This document shows, piece by piece, positions 8,052-14,658 of a stretch of DNA of 16,904 nt (positions are counted from its first letter, which is position 1; each line of letters opens with the position of its first letter). This DNA is from an uncultured Collinsella sp. (lineage in GTDB: Bacteria > Actinomycetota > Coriobacteriia > Coriobacteriales > Coriobacteriaceae). The notes beneath the pieces were generated by a model. It was not told the origin of the DNA, ran no database searches, and saw only the letters and a list, made by a program, of their open reading frames with translations. The DNA lies in the NCBI GenBank assembly GCA_900550835.1, contig URTP01000028.1:1-16904 (forward strand), read 5' to 3'. Position numbers and translations under genes: made by a program.

Positions 8052-9030
8052 CTAGAAGCACCAAGCGGGGAATACGTAAACCTCAGACGAAGAACGTTCG
8101 GCCGAAGGCTTTCCTGAGGAGGCGACATATTGAAACGTTTTTGAACTATACGGAGAAACGGATCGAGTCCAATGTCGGCACTCGGATGAAGCTCCATTAA
8201 AACTTGAAGCGGACACGCCCTTTGAAGCATAGAACTCATATTGAGTTCCATCAGAACCCGTGTCGCCCCAAAGCTCTGTCGAGCTGATTAAGAAAATTTT
8301 ATCAGTACGTTGCAGACGGAGATCCGTTAACTCCACCGTCGGGATCAAAACTCGTCAAATCATCAGGGTTGTAAGTCAGCTTTGCGACAGTTTCCATGCA
8401 ATCCTTAAGCTCATTTGCCAATTCCTTCCACATGTGATAAGAATTTAGGTCGCTTCGAAGGTCGGCATCCCGCCAGCCTCCGGTTTGCAAGATATCCGAA
8501 TTCATCCAGCGCTGCCCAAGGGCCCCGCTAGTCGCCTCGAACGTCAAGCCGGCCTTACCGCTGCCGTCCGCGAGGTCGTCGTGGTTGATGCCGATGATTC
8601 GATAGGTCATCGTCTCGCCATTCGTCAGCTTGATCGACCAAGTCGTCCCCGCGTCCATCGCGGCCTTCGCCTTGGCGTAGGTGGGCGACGCCTCGCCCTT
8701 CGCGGCGATGTCCTCGGCCACGGCCTTCTGCTCATCGCGAGTCCAGTCCTTCGCGTCCTTTGCCACCGCCGCCTGGACGGTCGCGGAGTCGGCTCCTCCC
8801 GTTGAGCCGCCAGAAGCGCCGCCCCCGATGCCGCCGTCCGTCCCGCTGTCCAGGGTGGTCGAGACCTGATTGAACTGGTTGCGGATGGCTCCGGAGACCC
8901 GCGGTCCCGCGAAAACCACCACCAAGCCGATTACGGCCGCGATCAGTACGTACTCGATGAGTCCTTGCCCACGGAGGCGGATCGTCTCAGGAACGACCCC
9001 CTCCCGAGGCGAAAATGCCGCTGCATGCAT
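8052..9030 (-). pseudogene. Flp-type prepilin with large C-terminal domain, frameshifted (cassette 1)
   Basis: The gene encodes a prepilin-like surface protein. I place the start at 9030 (MHAAAFSPRE...), behind AGGGAG with 6 nt spacing. A 21-residue leader ends in Gly before QGLIEY, with Glu at +5 and then a hydrophobic helix. This is the pattern cut by TadV-type prepilin peptidase. A Gly/Ser-rich linker, an Ala/Lys-rich helical segment (AVAKDAKDW) and a domain starting TYRIIGINHDDLADG follow. The first frame stops at 8302 after 242 codons. The missing end continues in another frame from about 8348 to 8052, with HWTRS and the same last residues, PAWCF, as pilin 2. The total length is 3n+1, so one inserted base explains the break; the full product would be about 325 residues. 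It may still yield a shortened pilin. Confidence 0.82.
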
Positions 9031-9101
9031 ATGCGGCTCCCTTCGCTCAGGGTTTGCAATACGAGCCGAGCGTTGGACTATTTCAGATTTCTGCACCGGT
9101 C

Positions 9102-9189
9102 TTGCCGCTGCGGCAAAACGTAACCAGCTCAACGCCTGCGCGGCTTAACCGACCGCTCGCATATCCGAATTTGTTGCTCAACAAATTCG
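9102..9189. promoter_or_regulatory. Two-palindrome regulatory region of cassette 1
   Basis: TTGCCGC-T-GCGGCAA is at 9102-9116. A 24-base palindrome with arms CGAATTTGTTG/CAACAAATTCG is at 9166-9189. Both recur in cassette 2, with the second palindrome identical and the centres 68.5 bases apart in each case. The region lies between divergent genes, so the palindromes are likely operators for a regulator that acts on both arms. Confidence 0.65.
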
Positions 9190-9202
9190 CAGGTAGCGTA
9201 AG

Positions 9203-9208
9203 TAAAAT
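9203..9208 (+). promoter_or_regulatory. -10 element for the + arm of cassette 1
   Basis: TAAAAT lies 13 nt after the 24-base palindrome, at the same offset as TATAAT in cassette 2. The -35 position would fall inside the right arm of the palindrome and does not match TTGACA, which suggests regulated transcription. Confidence 0.5.
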
Positions 9209-9283
9209 TGAGTATGGAAGGCTGATGGGAAACGCTCATAGCCTAATCCGTTCCATAAGCCGCGAATACAGGGGGTAAGGTGA

Positions 9284-10888
9284 TTGGGTAACTATAAAGT
9301 AGTCTTCAGGGATGATGGGTCTGGGGATTCGAGTCTGCTGAAATGGGAACCCGGATGCCCGGCGATGGTGACGGTCGTCCAGGTCGCAAGAAACGTCGAC
9401 ACCTCTGCGGCATATTTGCAGATAAAGATCGAGAATCTCTCAGCGGATATCCTGAACTCCATCTCCGGTGTCGCCCATATCGACTATATCGATGGGTCCA
9501 CAGGCGACGTTCCCTTTTCGGAATTGGATTTCGACCTACCGCAATGCGAGCAGGGAGCCCTTAAGGCGACGGCGCTGCCGAGGGGAGACGTCGAGTCTGC
9601 ATTCATCAAGCTGCTTCAAATCGACTCCCAGCAAGGGAAGTGGCACTCGACCGGAGAGCCTGCCGAAGCGCCCGAGCGCGAACTACTTTCGATGAGCGAG
9701 AAGGCGATGACCGAGAGGGAACGCCAGCTGAAGGAAATGCATGCCGACAGACGGATCGCCGGCGGCAAGGCGCAATTCCATCATGGATGGTGGGTGTGCG
9801 CATGCGGCTGTATAAACGTCTGGCGGGAAACCTGTCGCGAGTGCGAGTGTTATAAAGATCTTCTATCGGATTTGCAGGATGAAGAATCCCTGTGTGTATC
9901 GGCGGACAAATGGTCTCAATCCGTATACAACAAAGCCGACGCGCTAGTTTTAGGCGGGGAGAATATTGAAAATCTGAGGGAAGCTCGAAGACTTTTCGAG
10001 AGCGTACTTGGATGGAAGGACGCCAAGGAGCGTGCTGAGGAATGCTCGGAAAAGTTGGCCGCGATAGAGCCAAAATCGGAAAAGAGACGGAAGAGGCTGT
10101 TAGGCGTTGCCGTAGTCTTCGCCTTACTTTTCATCTTCTTCCTAACGGTGGGTCGCCCGCTAGTGATCAATGTTATCGGTGACTTACAAAACGAAACGAG
10201 GTATAGGGAGGCCACTTCGCTTTACGAAGACGGTCACTTCAGAAAGGCGTATGTCGAATTCAGGGCGATTGCCCCATACGGCGATTCGGCGAGGATGGAG
10301 GTGAAATCGGCATTCTCCTTCGCAGAAAACCTTGAGAAAAACGGCGATCTGGAGCTCGCCGTCCAGTGGTACAAGAAGGCCGACAGCATCACCGATGCCC
10401 AGGACGCGGAATATAAGTACGTGACGGACCACTATGACAGCAGCGACGCCCTGACGAAGGAATATCTAGACGAACTCGCCGAGGCGGGCTATGGCGATGC
10501 CGCCGAGCTGCGTTCGGAACTGTATAGGGTGAGCGCGAAGATTATCGTGAACACCAGCATAGACGACACCACAACATCTTTGACCGAGATTGCATCGAAG
10601 TCTATGGGACGCCCCTACGTCCATGCCTTCGTCGACGGCGGAGACCGAACTCAGGAAAAGGTGAAAGTTCGCGTCTTGGAGGAGCATACATGGGGTGTCG
10701 ACGGCATAGTAAAAGAAGACTATTCTCAAAGAAATCCCACCGACTACACAATGGACTTCGAGCGCGGGTGGAATACTATATGGCTCCGCAACACTGGCTC
10801 GAATGTCTATGACCACAGGGTCACGCTATTCGATCCCGTGACAGGGGAGACGTTGGCTTCGGCTGAATTCCATACCCCTTATAACTAG
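9284..10888 (+). CDS. Membrane protein with cytosolic zinc ribbon, TPR-like repeats and a beta-rich end (cassette 1)
   Basis: This 534-residue protein has no function I can name. Its order is: an N-terminal domain of about 115 residues (NYKVVFRDDG..., CPAMVTVVQVAR, AYLQIKIENLS) shared with the 12885 gene; a zinc ribbon at 169-187 (WWVCACGCINVWRETCREC, resembling the RanBP2-type pattern W-C-C-N-C-C but with CxC); a helical part (NLREARRLFESVLGWKDAKERA); one membrane segment at about 272-293 after a basic stretch; repeats like TPR (EATSLYEDGHFRKAYVEF, NGDLELAVQWYKKAD); and a beta-rich C-terminus. Charge places the ribbon in the cytosol and the end outside. The TTG start is chosen by alignment with the ATG of the paralogue. 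AAGG and GGGGG lie just upstream. Unlike its paralogue it lacks a DUF6273-like end. Confidence 0.85.
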   Translation: MGNYKVVFRDDGSGDSSLLKWEPGCPAMVTVVQVARNVDTSAAYLQIKIENLSADILNSISGVAHIDYIDGSTGDVPFSELDFDLPQCEQGALKATALPRGDVESAFIKLLQIDSQQGKWHSTGEPAEAPERELLSMSEKAMTERERQLKEMHADRRIAGGKAQFHHGWWVCACGCINVWRETCRECECYKDLLSDLQDEESLCVSADKWSQSVYNKADALVLGGENIENLREARRLFESVLGWKDAKERAEECSEKLAAIEPKSEKRRKRLLGVAVVFALLFIFFLTVGRPLVINVIGDLQNETRYREATSLYEDGHFRKAYVEFRAIAPYGDSARMEVKSAFSFAENLEKNGDLELAVQWYKKADSITDAQDAEYKYVTDHYDSSDALTKEYLDELAEAGYGDAAELRSELYRVSAKIIVNTSIDDTTTSLTEIASKSMGRPYVHAFVDGGDRTQEKVKVRVLEEHTWGVDGIVKEDYSQRNPTDYTMDFERGWNTIWLRNTGSNVYDHRVTLFDPVTGETLASAEFHTPYN

Positions 10889-10959
10889 ACATCGGCTTTT
10901 ATTGACGGCATCCGATCGCTTTGCGCATCAATGAGCCTTCGAATTGAGAGGTAATACAC

Positions 10960-11211
10960 ATGTGGTTTATCGTATTGGCCTTAATCGTTTGCTATGGCGT
11001 AGCTTGCTATTTTTCAAACCAGCTTATTGTCAAAGCGGCAATGGACAAGGGATATGAGGACCAGAGGCTAAAACTGACTTTCATAATCGTTTTCGCGACC
11101 CCCGCGAGTGCCGCGATGATTGTGGCGGCGCTGCCGGACAAGCGGCTTCAAACCAGCGTTTCCGACAATCCAGTCCTGTCTACGATAGACGCGGAACTTC
11201 CGAAGCTGTAA
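10960..11211 (+). CDS. Small two-helix membrane protein (cassette 1)
   Basis: This 83-residue protein has a hydrophobic N-terminal helix (about 2-19), a short charged loop (KAAMDKGYEDQRLK) and a second helix (about 37-57) ending in ALPDKR, then a short polar tail. It matches the small membrane protein at 12634 in length, topology and scattered identities, notably the KG of the loop and ALPD. The ATG follows GAGAGG with 8 nt spacing, 71 nt after the previous gene, so the two are probably in one transcript. Its conserved presence beside the zinc-ribbon protein suggests it is a partner subunit. That is inference; I do not recognise the family. Confidence 0.8.
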   Translation: MWFIVLALIVCYGVACYFSNQLIVKAAMDKGYEDQRLKLTFIIVFATPASAAMIVAALPDKRLQTSVSDNPVLSTIDAELPKL

Positions 11212-11320
11212 GGCGCCATTGTTATTCGGTCCAATCTCTGATTGGGTAGTTAAAAAACCAGGTATGAGATGAGTAGGACAAAAGACGAAGCAATACTGTT
11301 TTCTTGATCTCAGTCGCCAA

Positions 11321-11350
11321 AAGAAAGGCCCGCGCAGGGTCGCACGGGTC
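11321..11350 (-). terminator. Imperfect hairpin terminator after pilin gene 2
   Basis: The sequence keeps the AAAGAAAGGCCCGCGC flank seen after pilin gene 1, but the other arm has diverged, leaving a GC-rich stem with mismatches. On the - strand it is followed by a T-rich TTTCTTTT-like run. It lies about 35 bases past the pilin stop. Confidence 0.55.
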
Positions 11351-11383
11351 ATTATCCAAATGTCGGCTTATAGGACAAAATGC

Positions 11384-12382
11384 CTAGAAGCACCAGGCGG
11401 GACAGACGCAAATCGAGCCCGTCGTGTCCGTCGCGTTGCCGTAGCTCGACGGATCGCAGTTGCTGTTGGCATCGAGGAAGTACCCAGAGCTGTACGGAAG
11501 CACCGAACGCTCCCACCAAGAGATGCTAATCTTCAGGCAATCGTTGTCCGAATAGTTCTCCGTCACCTTGCCCTTGAAGGCCTCGTACTGGGTGCCCTCG
11601 GAGGAAGTCCAAGGGTAGCTGGATGCCCAGTAGGAGGTGGGGACGATCTCGGAGTAGCTGAGCGGGAACAGCTTGCCTGAAGTTGCAGTGACGGCGGCAT
11701 CCTTGTTTGCGGGTCCGCCGCCGACATTGTTCGTGAGCTTCCTGACCGATTTCACCTTGGACTGGAAATCGGAGGGCATCAGGTTCCAGATCTCGCCCGA
11801 GTTCATCTTCGCTCGAATCTCCGACTTCTCCCAGCCGCTGGTAATCCTGGAATCGGGATTCATGCGAGAGGAGATATTCGTTGATGTTGTAAAGAATGTA
11901 AGACCTGCCTTGCCGGTGCCGTCAGCAAGGTCGTCGTGGTTGATGCCGATGATACGGTAGGTCAGCGTCTTTCCATCGGTGAACTTCATCGAGAACTTCG
12001 TCCCCGCATCCATGGCGGCCTTCGCCTTGGCGTAGGCGGGAGACGCCTCGCCCTTGTCTGCGATGTCCTCGGCCACGGCCTTCTGCTCATCGAGCGTCCA
12101 GTCCTTCGCGTCCTTGGCGACAGCCGTCTGTACGGTCGCGGAATCGGCCCCAGTGGAGCCGCCGCCGGACGCGCCGCCCTCGGTGTCGCCAGTCGTCCCG
12201 CTGTTCACCGTGTTGCCGACCAGGTTGAACTGGTTTCGGATGGCGCCTGCCACGCCGGGTCCCGCGAACACGATAACCAGGCCGATGATGGCGATAATCA
12301 GGACGTACTCGATGATTGACTGCCTTCGGAGGCGGGTATTCCTAGGAGATACCCCCCCCCCGAAGGTTAATTGCCGCTGCAT
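11384..12382 (-). CDS. Flp-type prepilin with large C-terminal domain, G-tract controlled (cassette 2)
   Basis: A prepilin-like protein of 332 residues if read from the ATG at 12382. The leader ends RLRR before QSIIEY (Glu at +5), then a hydrophobic helix (about 26-42), a Gly/Ser-rich linker, AVAKDAKDW and TYRIIGINHDDLADG as in pilin 1. The diverged C-terminal domain has SWWERS and ends CVCPAWCF. It resembles the DUF6273 group of surface domains (WW-RS and a terminal R/C-PA-W/F motif). The better-placed ATG at 12386 (AGGGAG, 6 nt) runs into a stop after 14 codons, because ten G follow. With nine G it would be in frame, with a leader exactly as long as in pilin 1. Residue -1 is Arg, not the usual Gly. 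No tad assembly genes are in the window. Confidence 0.85.
   Translation of the reverse strand: MQRQLTFGGGVSPRNTRLRRQSIIEYVLIIAIIGLVIVFAGPGVAGAIRNQFNLVGNTVNSGTTGDTEGGASGGGSTGADSATVQTAVAKDAKDWTLDEQKAVAEDIADKGEASPAYAKAKAAMDAGTKFSMKFTDGKTLTYRIIGINHDDLADGTGKAGLTFFTTSTNISSRMNPDSRITSGWEKSEIRAKMNSGEIWNLMPSDFQSKVKSVRKLTNNVGGGPANKDAAVTATSGKLFPLSYSEIVPTSYWASSYPWTSSEGTQYEAFKGKVTENYSDNDCLKISISWWERSVLPYSSGYFLDANSNCDPSSYGNATDTTGSICVCPAWCF
12352..12361 (-). repeat. G10 homopolymer in the pilin leader (phase-variation tract)
   Basis: Ten C on the + strand, hence ten G in the coding sense, lie about 25 nt inside the pilin 2 reading frame. Tract length sets which of two nearby start codons is in frame with the pilin body. 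The same place in pilin 1 is GGGAGGGGG, interrupted by an A and therefore expected to be stable. Confidence 0.85.
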
Positions 12383-12459
12383 GCATATGCGACTCCCTTC
12401 GCTCAGGGCTTGTAGATACATTGCCGAGCGTAGGACTATTCCAAAAAGTTGTGCTGGTC

Positions 12460-12547
12460 TTGCCGCAGCGGCAAAGAATAATTAGCTCAACGTCTGCGCA
12501 GCTCAACCGACCGCTCACACAATCGAATTTGTTGCTCAACAAATTCG
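12460..12547. promoter_or_regulatory. Two-palindrome regulatory region of cassette 2
   Basis: TTGCCGC-A-GCGGCAA is at 12460-12474. The 24-base palindrome with arms CGAATTTGTTG/CAACAAATTCG is at 12524-12547. The pair matches cassette 1 in sequence, order and centre spacing; only the central base of the first palindrome differs (A instead of T). The surrounding 170 bases are also clearly related. Confidence 0.65.
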
Positions 12548-12560
12548 CAGGTGAGGACAG

Positions 12561-12566
12561 TATAAT
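12561..12566 (+). promoter_or_regulatory. -10 element for the + arm of cassette 2
   Basis: A consensus TATAAT lies 13 nt past the 24-base palindrome. The -35 position falls in the right arm of the palindrome and is a poor match to consensus. The start point would be near 12573, in good distance to the first gene. Confidence 0.65.
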
Positions 12567-12633
12567 TGGTGATGTCGGAAGTAACGGAGGACCGCCGGTG
12601 TCGAAGCGGGCGGTCGAGAAGAAGGGACCAAAA

Positions 12634-12882
12634 ATGAGAAGCCTGGAGCTGATAATCTTCTTCCTGCCTTTCCTGGCGATCGCCGCCAACATCTGCGGCG
12701 TGGCGGAGCTCGTTAAGATCGCCAGGGCCAAGGGGCATTACACCAATGGCGCGGGAATCCTCTGGTTCATCGGCCTTTTCGGCACGGCGCTCATGGTCGG
12801 CCTGATCGTCTGCGCTCTGCCCGACCGAGCGGCACCGGCGCCCAGCGCACAAAGGGACGAAGACGCCCTGCCCGAGGTGTAG
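12634..12882 (+). CDS. Small two-helix membrane protein (cassette 2)
   Basis: The 82-residue product has a hydrophobic N-terminal helix (LIIFFLPFLAIAANICGV), a loop with KIARAKG, and a second helix (GILWFIGLFGTALMVGLIVCALPD), then a Pro/Ala/Glu-rich tail. It is the counterpart of the protein at 10960. The ATG at 12634 follows GAAGGGA with good spacing and gives the same length as the paralogue. A GTG at 12598 with a perfect GGAGG seven bases upstream is a real alternative and would add 12 polar residues. Only 2 nt separate it from the next gene, so the two are coupled. Here it precedes the zinc-ribbon gene, the reverse of cassette 1. Confidence 0.8.
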   Translation: MRSLELIIFFLPFLAIAANICGVAELVKIARAKGHYTNGAGILWFIGLFGTALMVGLIVCALPDRAAPAPSAQRDEDALPEV

Positions 12883-12884
12883 TA

Positions 12885-14318
12885 ATGTCGAAATACAAGA
12901 TTGTTTACCGCGACGCCAACCCCTCCTGGCAGGAGCTTTGCCCTGTCAGGATGTTAGCCATCCAAGTCTCCAGAGACACCGAGACGGGAGCCTGCTTCCT
13001 CCAAACAAAGATCGTCAACGTATCGACGAAACCCATCAGCCGCATAGAGTTCACTGTCGGGCTCGAGGGCGAGGGAGGGGAGACGGAGACCGTCGACTTC
13101 TCGCTCCTAGATGCCGACCTGCCCGCCGGCGAGGTGCTCAGGCCCAAGGCGGTGAGAATCAAGCTGTCTGTTATCACCGGCTCGCGTGCCGTTGTGACCC
13201 GAGCGGACGGCGAGACCTCCTTCGGCGACCCGATCGACATCGATAGCCCCGCGCCACTCGCACTCAACGGGGTCGAGGAGTCGGAACGCGATGTCCTGCT
13301 CTCCGAGATGGGGGCCGATACCTTCAAATGCGCGGGCGTCCATTCCGAACACGACGAGTGGTGGCAGTGCGGCTGCGGTGCGGTGAACCTCAAGCGCGAT
13401 ACCTGCTGGAACTGCGGCGCCGTGCGCGAGAAAATGGCGGATCTGGAAAATGCCGCGTTCCTGGATGAATCCAGAAGGGACAGGGTCTACAAGACGAGCG
13501 TCGCGATACTCGAGAAGGGCAACAGGAAGGAAACTGAGGCCGCCAAGGAAAGCCTCGAGAAGCTGGCCGAGCAGGGTTACGGGGATTCGGGCGAGAAGGC
13601 AAGGGAGGCCGGCGCGAAGATTGCGAACCTCTCGAAAAGGAGGAAGAAGATAGCCGTCGCGGCTGTCGCGGGCATCGTCCTGCTTGCCGTCATGGTCGCC
13701 ATCTCGCCCCTGCCGTCCATGCTCGAAGCGCGGGCGGACATGAAGGCGGAGCAGGAGGTAATCGACAGCAAGTCGATTGGGCAGACCGTCGAGTTCGGGA
13801 CCTATTCGGGTGGGCTGGCGGCCTACAAGGGCGCCGCAATCGCCGGCAGACCGATCAGATGGATCGTAGTCGACAAGGAGGACGGTCGGGCCCTTCTCGT
13901 AACCCAGCAGTGCATCGACGAGATGGCGTTCGATACGCAAGGCGACGCAACCGATTTCAAGTCCAGCTCGCTATACGACTATCTGAACGGCAGCTTCAGG
14001 GATTTCGCCTTCAGCGATGTCGAGCGGGGCCTCATCGACGGAGACGTCACGATTCTCAACTCCTTTCTCCTTTGCGAACCCGCGCTATCGGACGATTTCC
14101 GGTACGCAAAGTCAGTGAAGGACGATAAAGTTAAGGACTGGTGGACCTCTACCGTCGAGAAGTACAGCGGCAGCTCAGACTATAGTGATTTCTACTATGT
14201 CGGGCAGCCCCTAGCCAATTACGTGTGCAAGATGGGCGATATCAAATTTGGCGATGACGGGAGCGAGCAGGATGACTTGCTCGGAGTCCGTCCCGCCATC
14301 TGGGTCAAATTGAATTAG
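12885..14318 (+). CDS. Membrane protein with cytosolic zinc ribbon and extracellular DUF6273-like domain (cassette 2)
   Basis: The 477-residue protein shares its N-terminal domain with the 9284 product (SKYKIVYRD, CPVRMLAIQVSRD, CFLQTKIVNVS). The zinc ribbon is at 159-177 (WWQCGCGAVNLKRDTCWNC). A helical repeat segment follows (EAAKESLEKLAEQGYGDSGEKAREAG, Sel1/TPR-like), then RRKK and one membrane helix at about 256-275. The outer part, about 290-477, looks like a DUF6273 domain: VEFGTYSGG, RWIVVDKEDGRALLVTQ (325 on), SSLYDYLNGSF, KDWWTST (W419-W420) and GVRPAIW (467-473). These domains occur on surface proteins and have a C-type-lectin-like character; that assignment is from family memory. 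The start is 2 nt after the small membrane protein, with GAGGTG upstream. The function is not known to me. Confidence 0.86.
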   Translation: MSKYKIVYRDANPSWQELCPVRMLAIQVSRDTETGACFLQTKIVNVSTKPISRIEFTVGLEGEGGETETVDFSLLDADLPAGEVLRPKAVRIKLSVITGSRAVVTRADGETSFGDPIDIDSPAPLALNGVEESERDVLLSEMGADTFKCAGVHSEHDEWWQCGCGAVNLKRDTCWNCGAVREKMADLENAAFLDESRRDRVYKTSVAILEKGNRKETEAAKESLEKLAEQGYGDSGEKAREAGAKIANLSKRRKKIAVAAVAGIVLLAVMVAISPLPSMLEARADMKAEQEVIDSKSIGQTVEFGTYSGGLAAYKGAAIAGRPIRWIVVDKEDGRALLVTQQCIDEMAFDTQGDATDFKSSSLYDYLNGSFRDFAFSDVERGLIDGDVTILNSFLLCEPALSDDFRYAKSVKDDKVKDWWTSTVEKYSGSSDYSDFYYVGQPLANYVCKMGDIKFGDDGSEQDDLLGVRPAIWVKLN

Positions 14319-14346
14319 CAGTCGGTTTTCCCATCGGTTGAATTGC

Positions 14347-14380
14347 GAAGGTGGCTCCCGATGGTTCGGGAGCCACCTTC
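14347..14380. terminator. Perfect 15-bp hairpin at the end of cassette 2
   Basis: GAAGGTGGCTCCCGA (14347-14361) pairs completely with TCGGGAGCCACCTTC (14366-14380) around TGGT. It lies 28 bases after the zinc-ribbon gene. No T run follows on either strand, so it may be a terminator of the non-classical kind or a transcript-stabilising element. Confidence 0.6.
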
Positions 14381-14400
14381 ATGCGTTCACTTGAACTTGT

Positions 14401-14619
14401 CTATTGCCATGCTTTGGGAAGGAATACGCCGAGCGCGTTCTTGTTGGAGTCGCCATGCAGTGTATTCGGGCTGACGTCCCAGTCGGAACAATCCAGCTGG
14501 AGACTCCGGCACTGCTCGAACGTTCCCGTTAAGTCATATGCAGCACTGAAATCGCACTTGACACCGAGACCAGTTACGTCCACATCCGCGTCCGGAACGA
14601 ATCGAAGCGGTATCCCGTT
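14401..14619 (-). pseudogene. Remnant of a BspA-like (DUF285) surface protein, C-terminal end
   Basis: The - strand frame between 14619 and 14401 reads GIPLRFVPDADVDVTGLG, then AYDLTGTFEQCRSLQLDCSDWDVS, and ends VFLPKAWQ. This is the look of a last DUF285 (BspA-like surface repeat) unit, with the typical MF..C.SL..LDLS.WD pattern and a closing LPKAW. The frame is stopped upstream, and there is no ribosome binding site or strong start. I read it as the leftover C-terminus of a larger surface protein whose body was lost. The alternative is a chance frame, but the motif order makes that less likely. Confidence 0.5.
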
Positions 14620-14658
14620 TCAAAACGTATGCGTTTCACCATGAGAGAGGGATCTGTC

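Noticed and set aside
8052..12386. Diversity-generating retroelement acting on the lectin-like pilin ends
   Set aside because: There is no reverse transcriptase, Avd-like gene or adenine-biased template repeat in the window. The differences between the two pilin ends are too broad for A-specific variation.
12342..12731. 129-codon - strand frame covering the start of pilin 2
   Set aside because: It is the out-of-frame continuation from the first pilin ATG extended upstream through the regulatory region. Only its last 14 codons (from 12386) matter, as the aborted n=10 product.
14351..14644. 97-codon + strand frame opposite the BspA-like remnant
   Set aside because: It starts within the perfect hairpin, lacks a ribosome binding site and shows no domain. 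The - strand reading has recognisable motifs.
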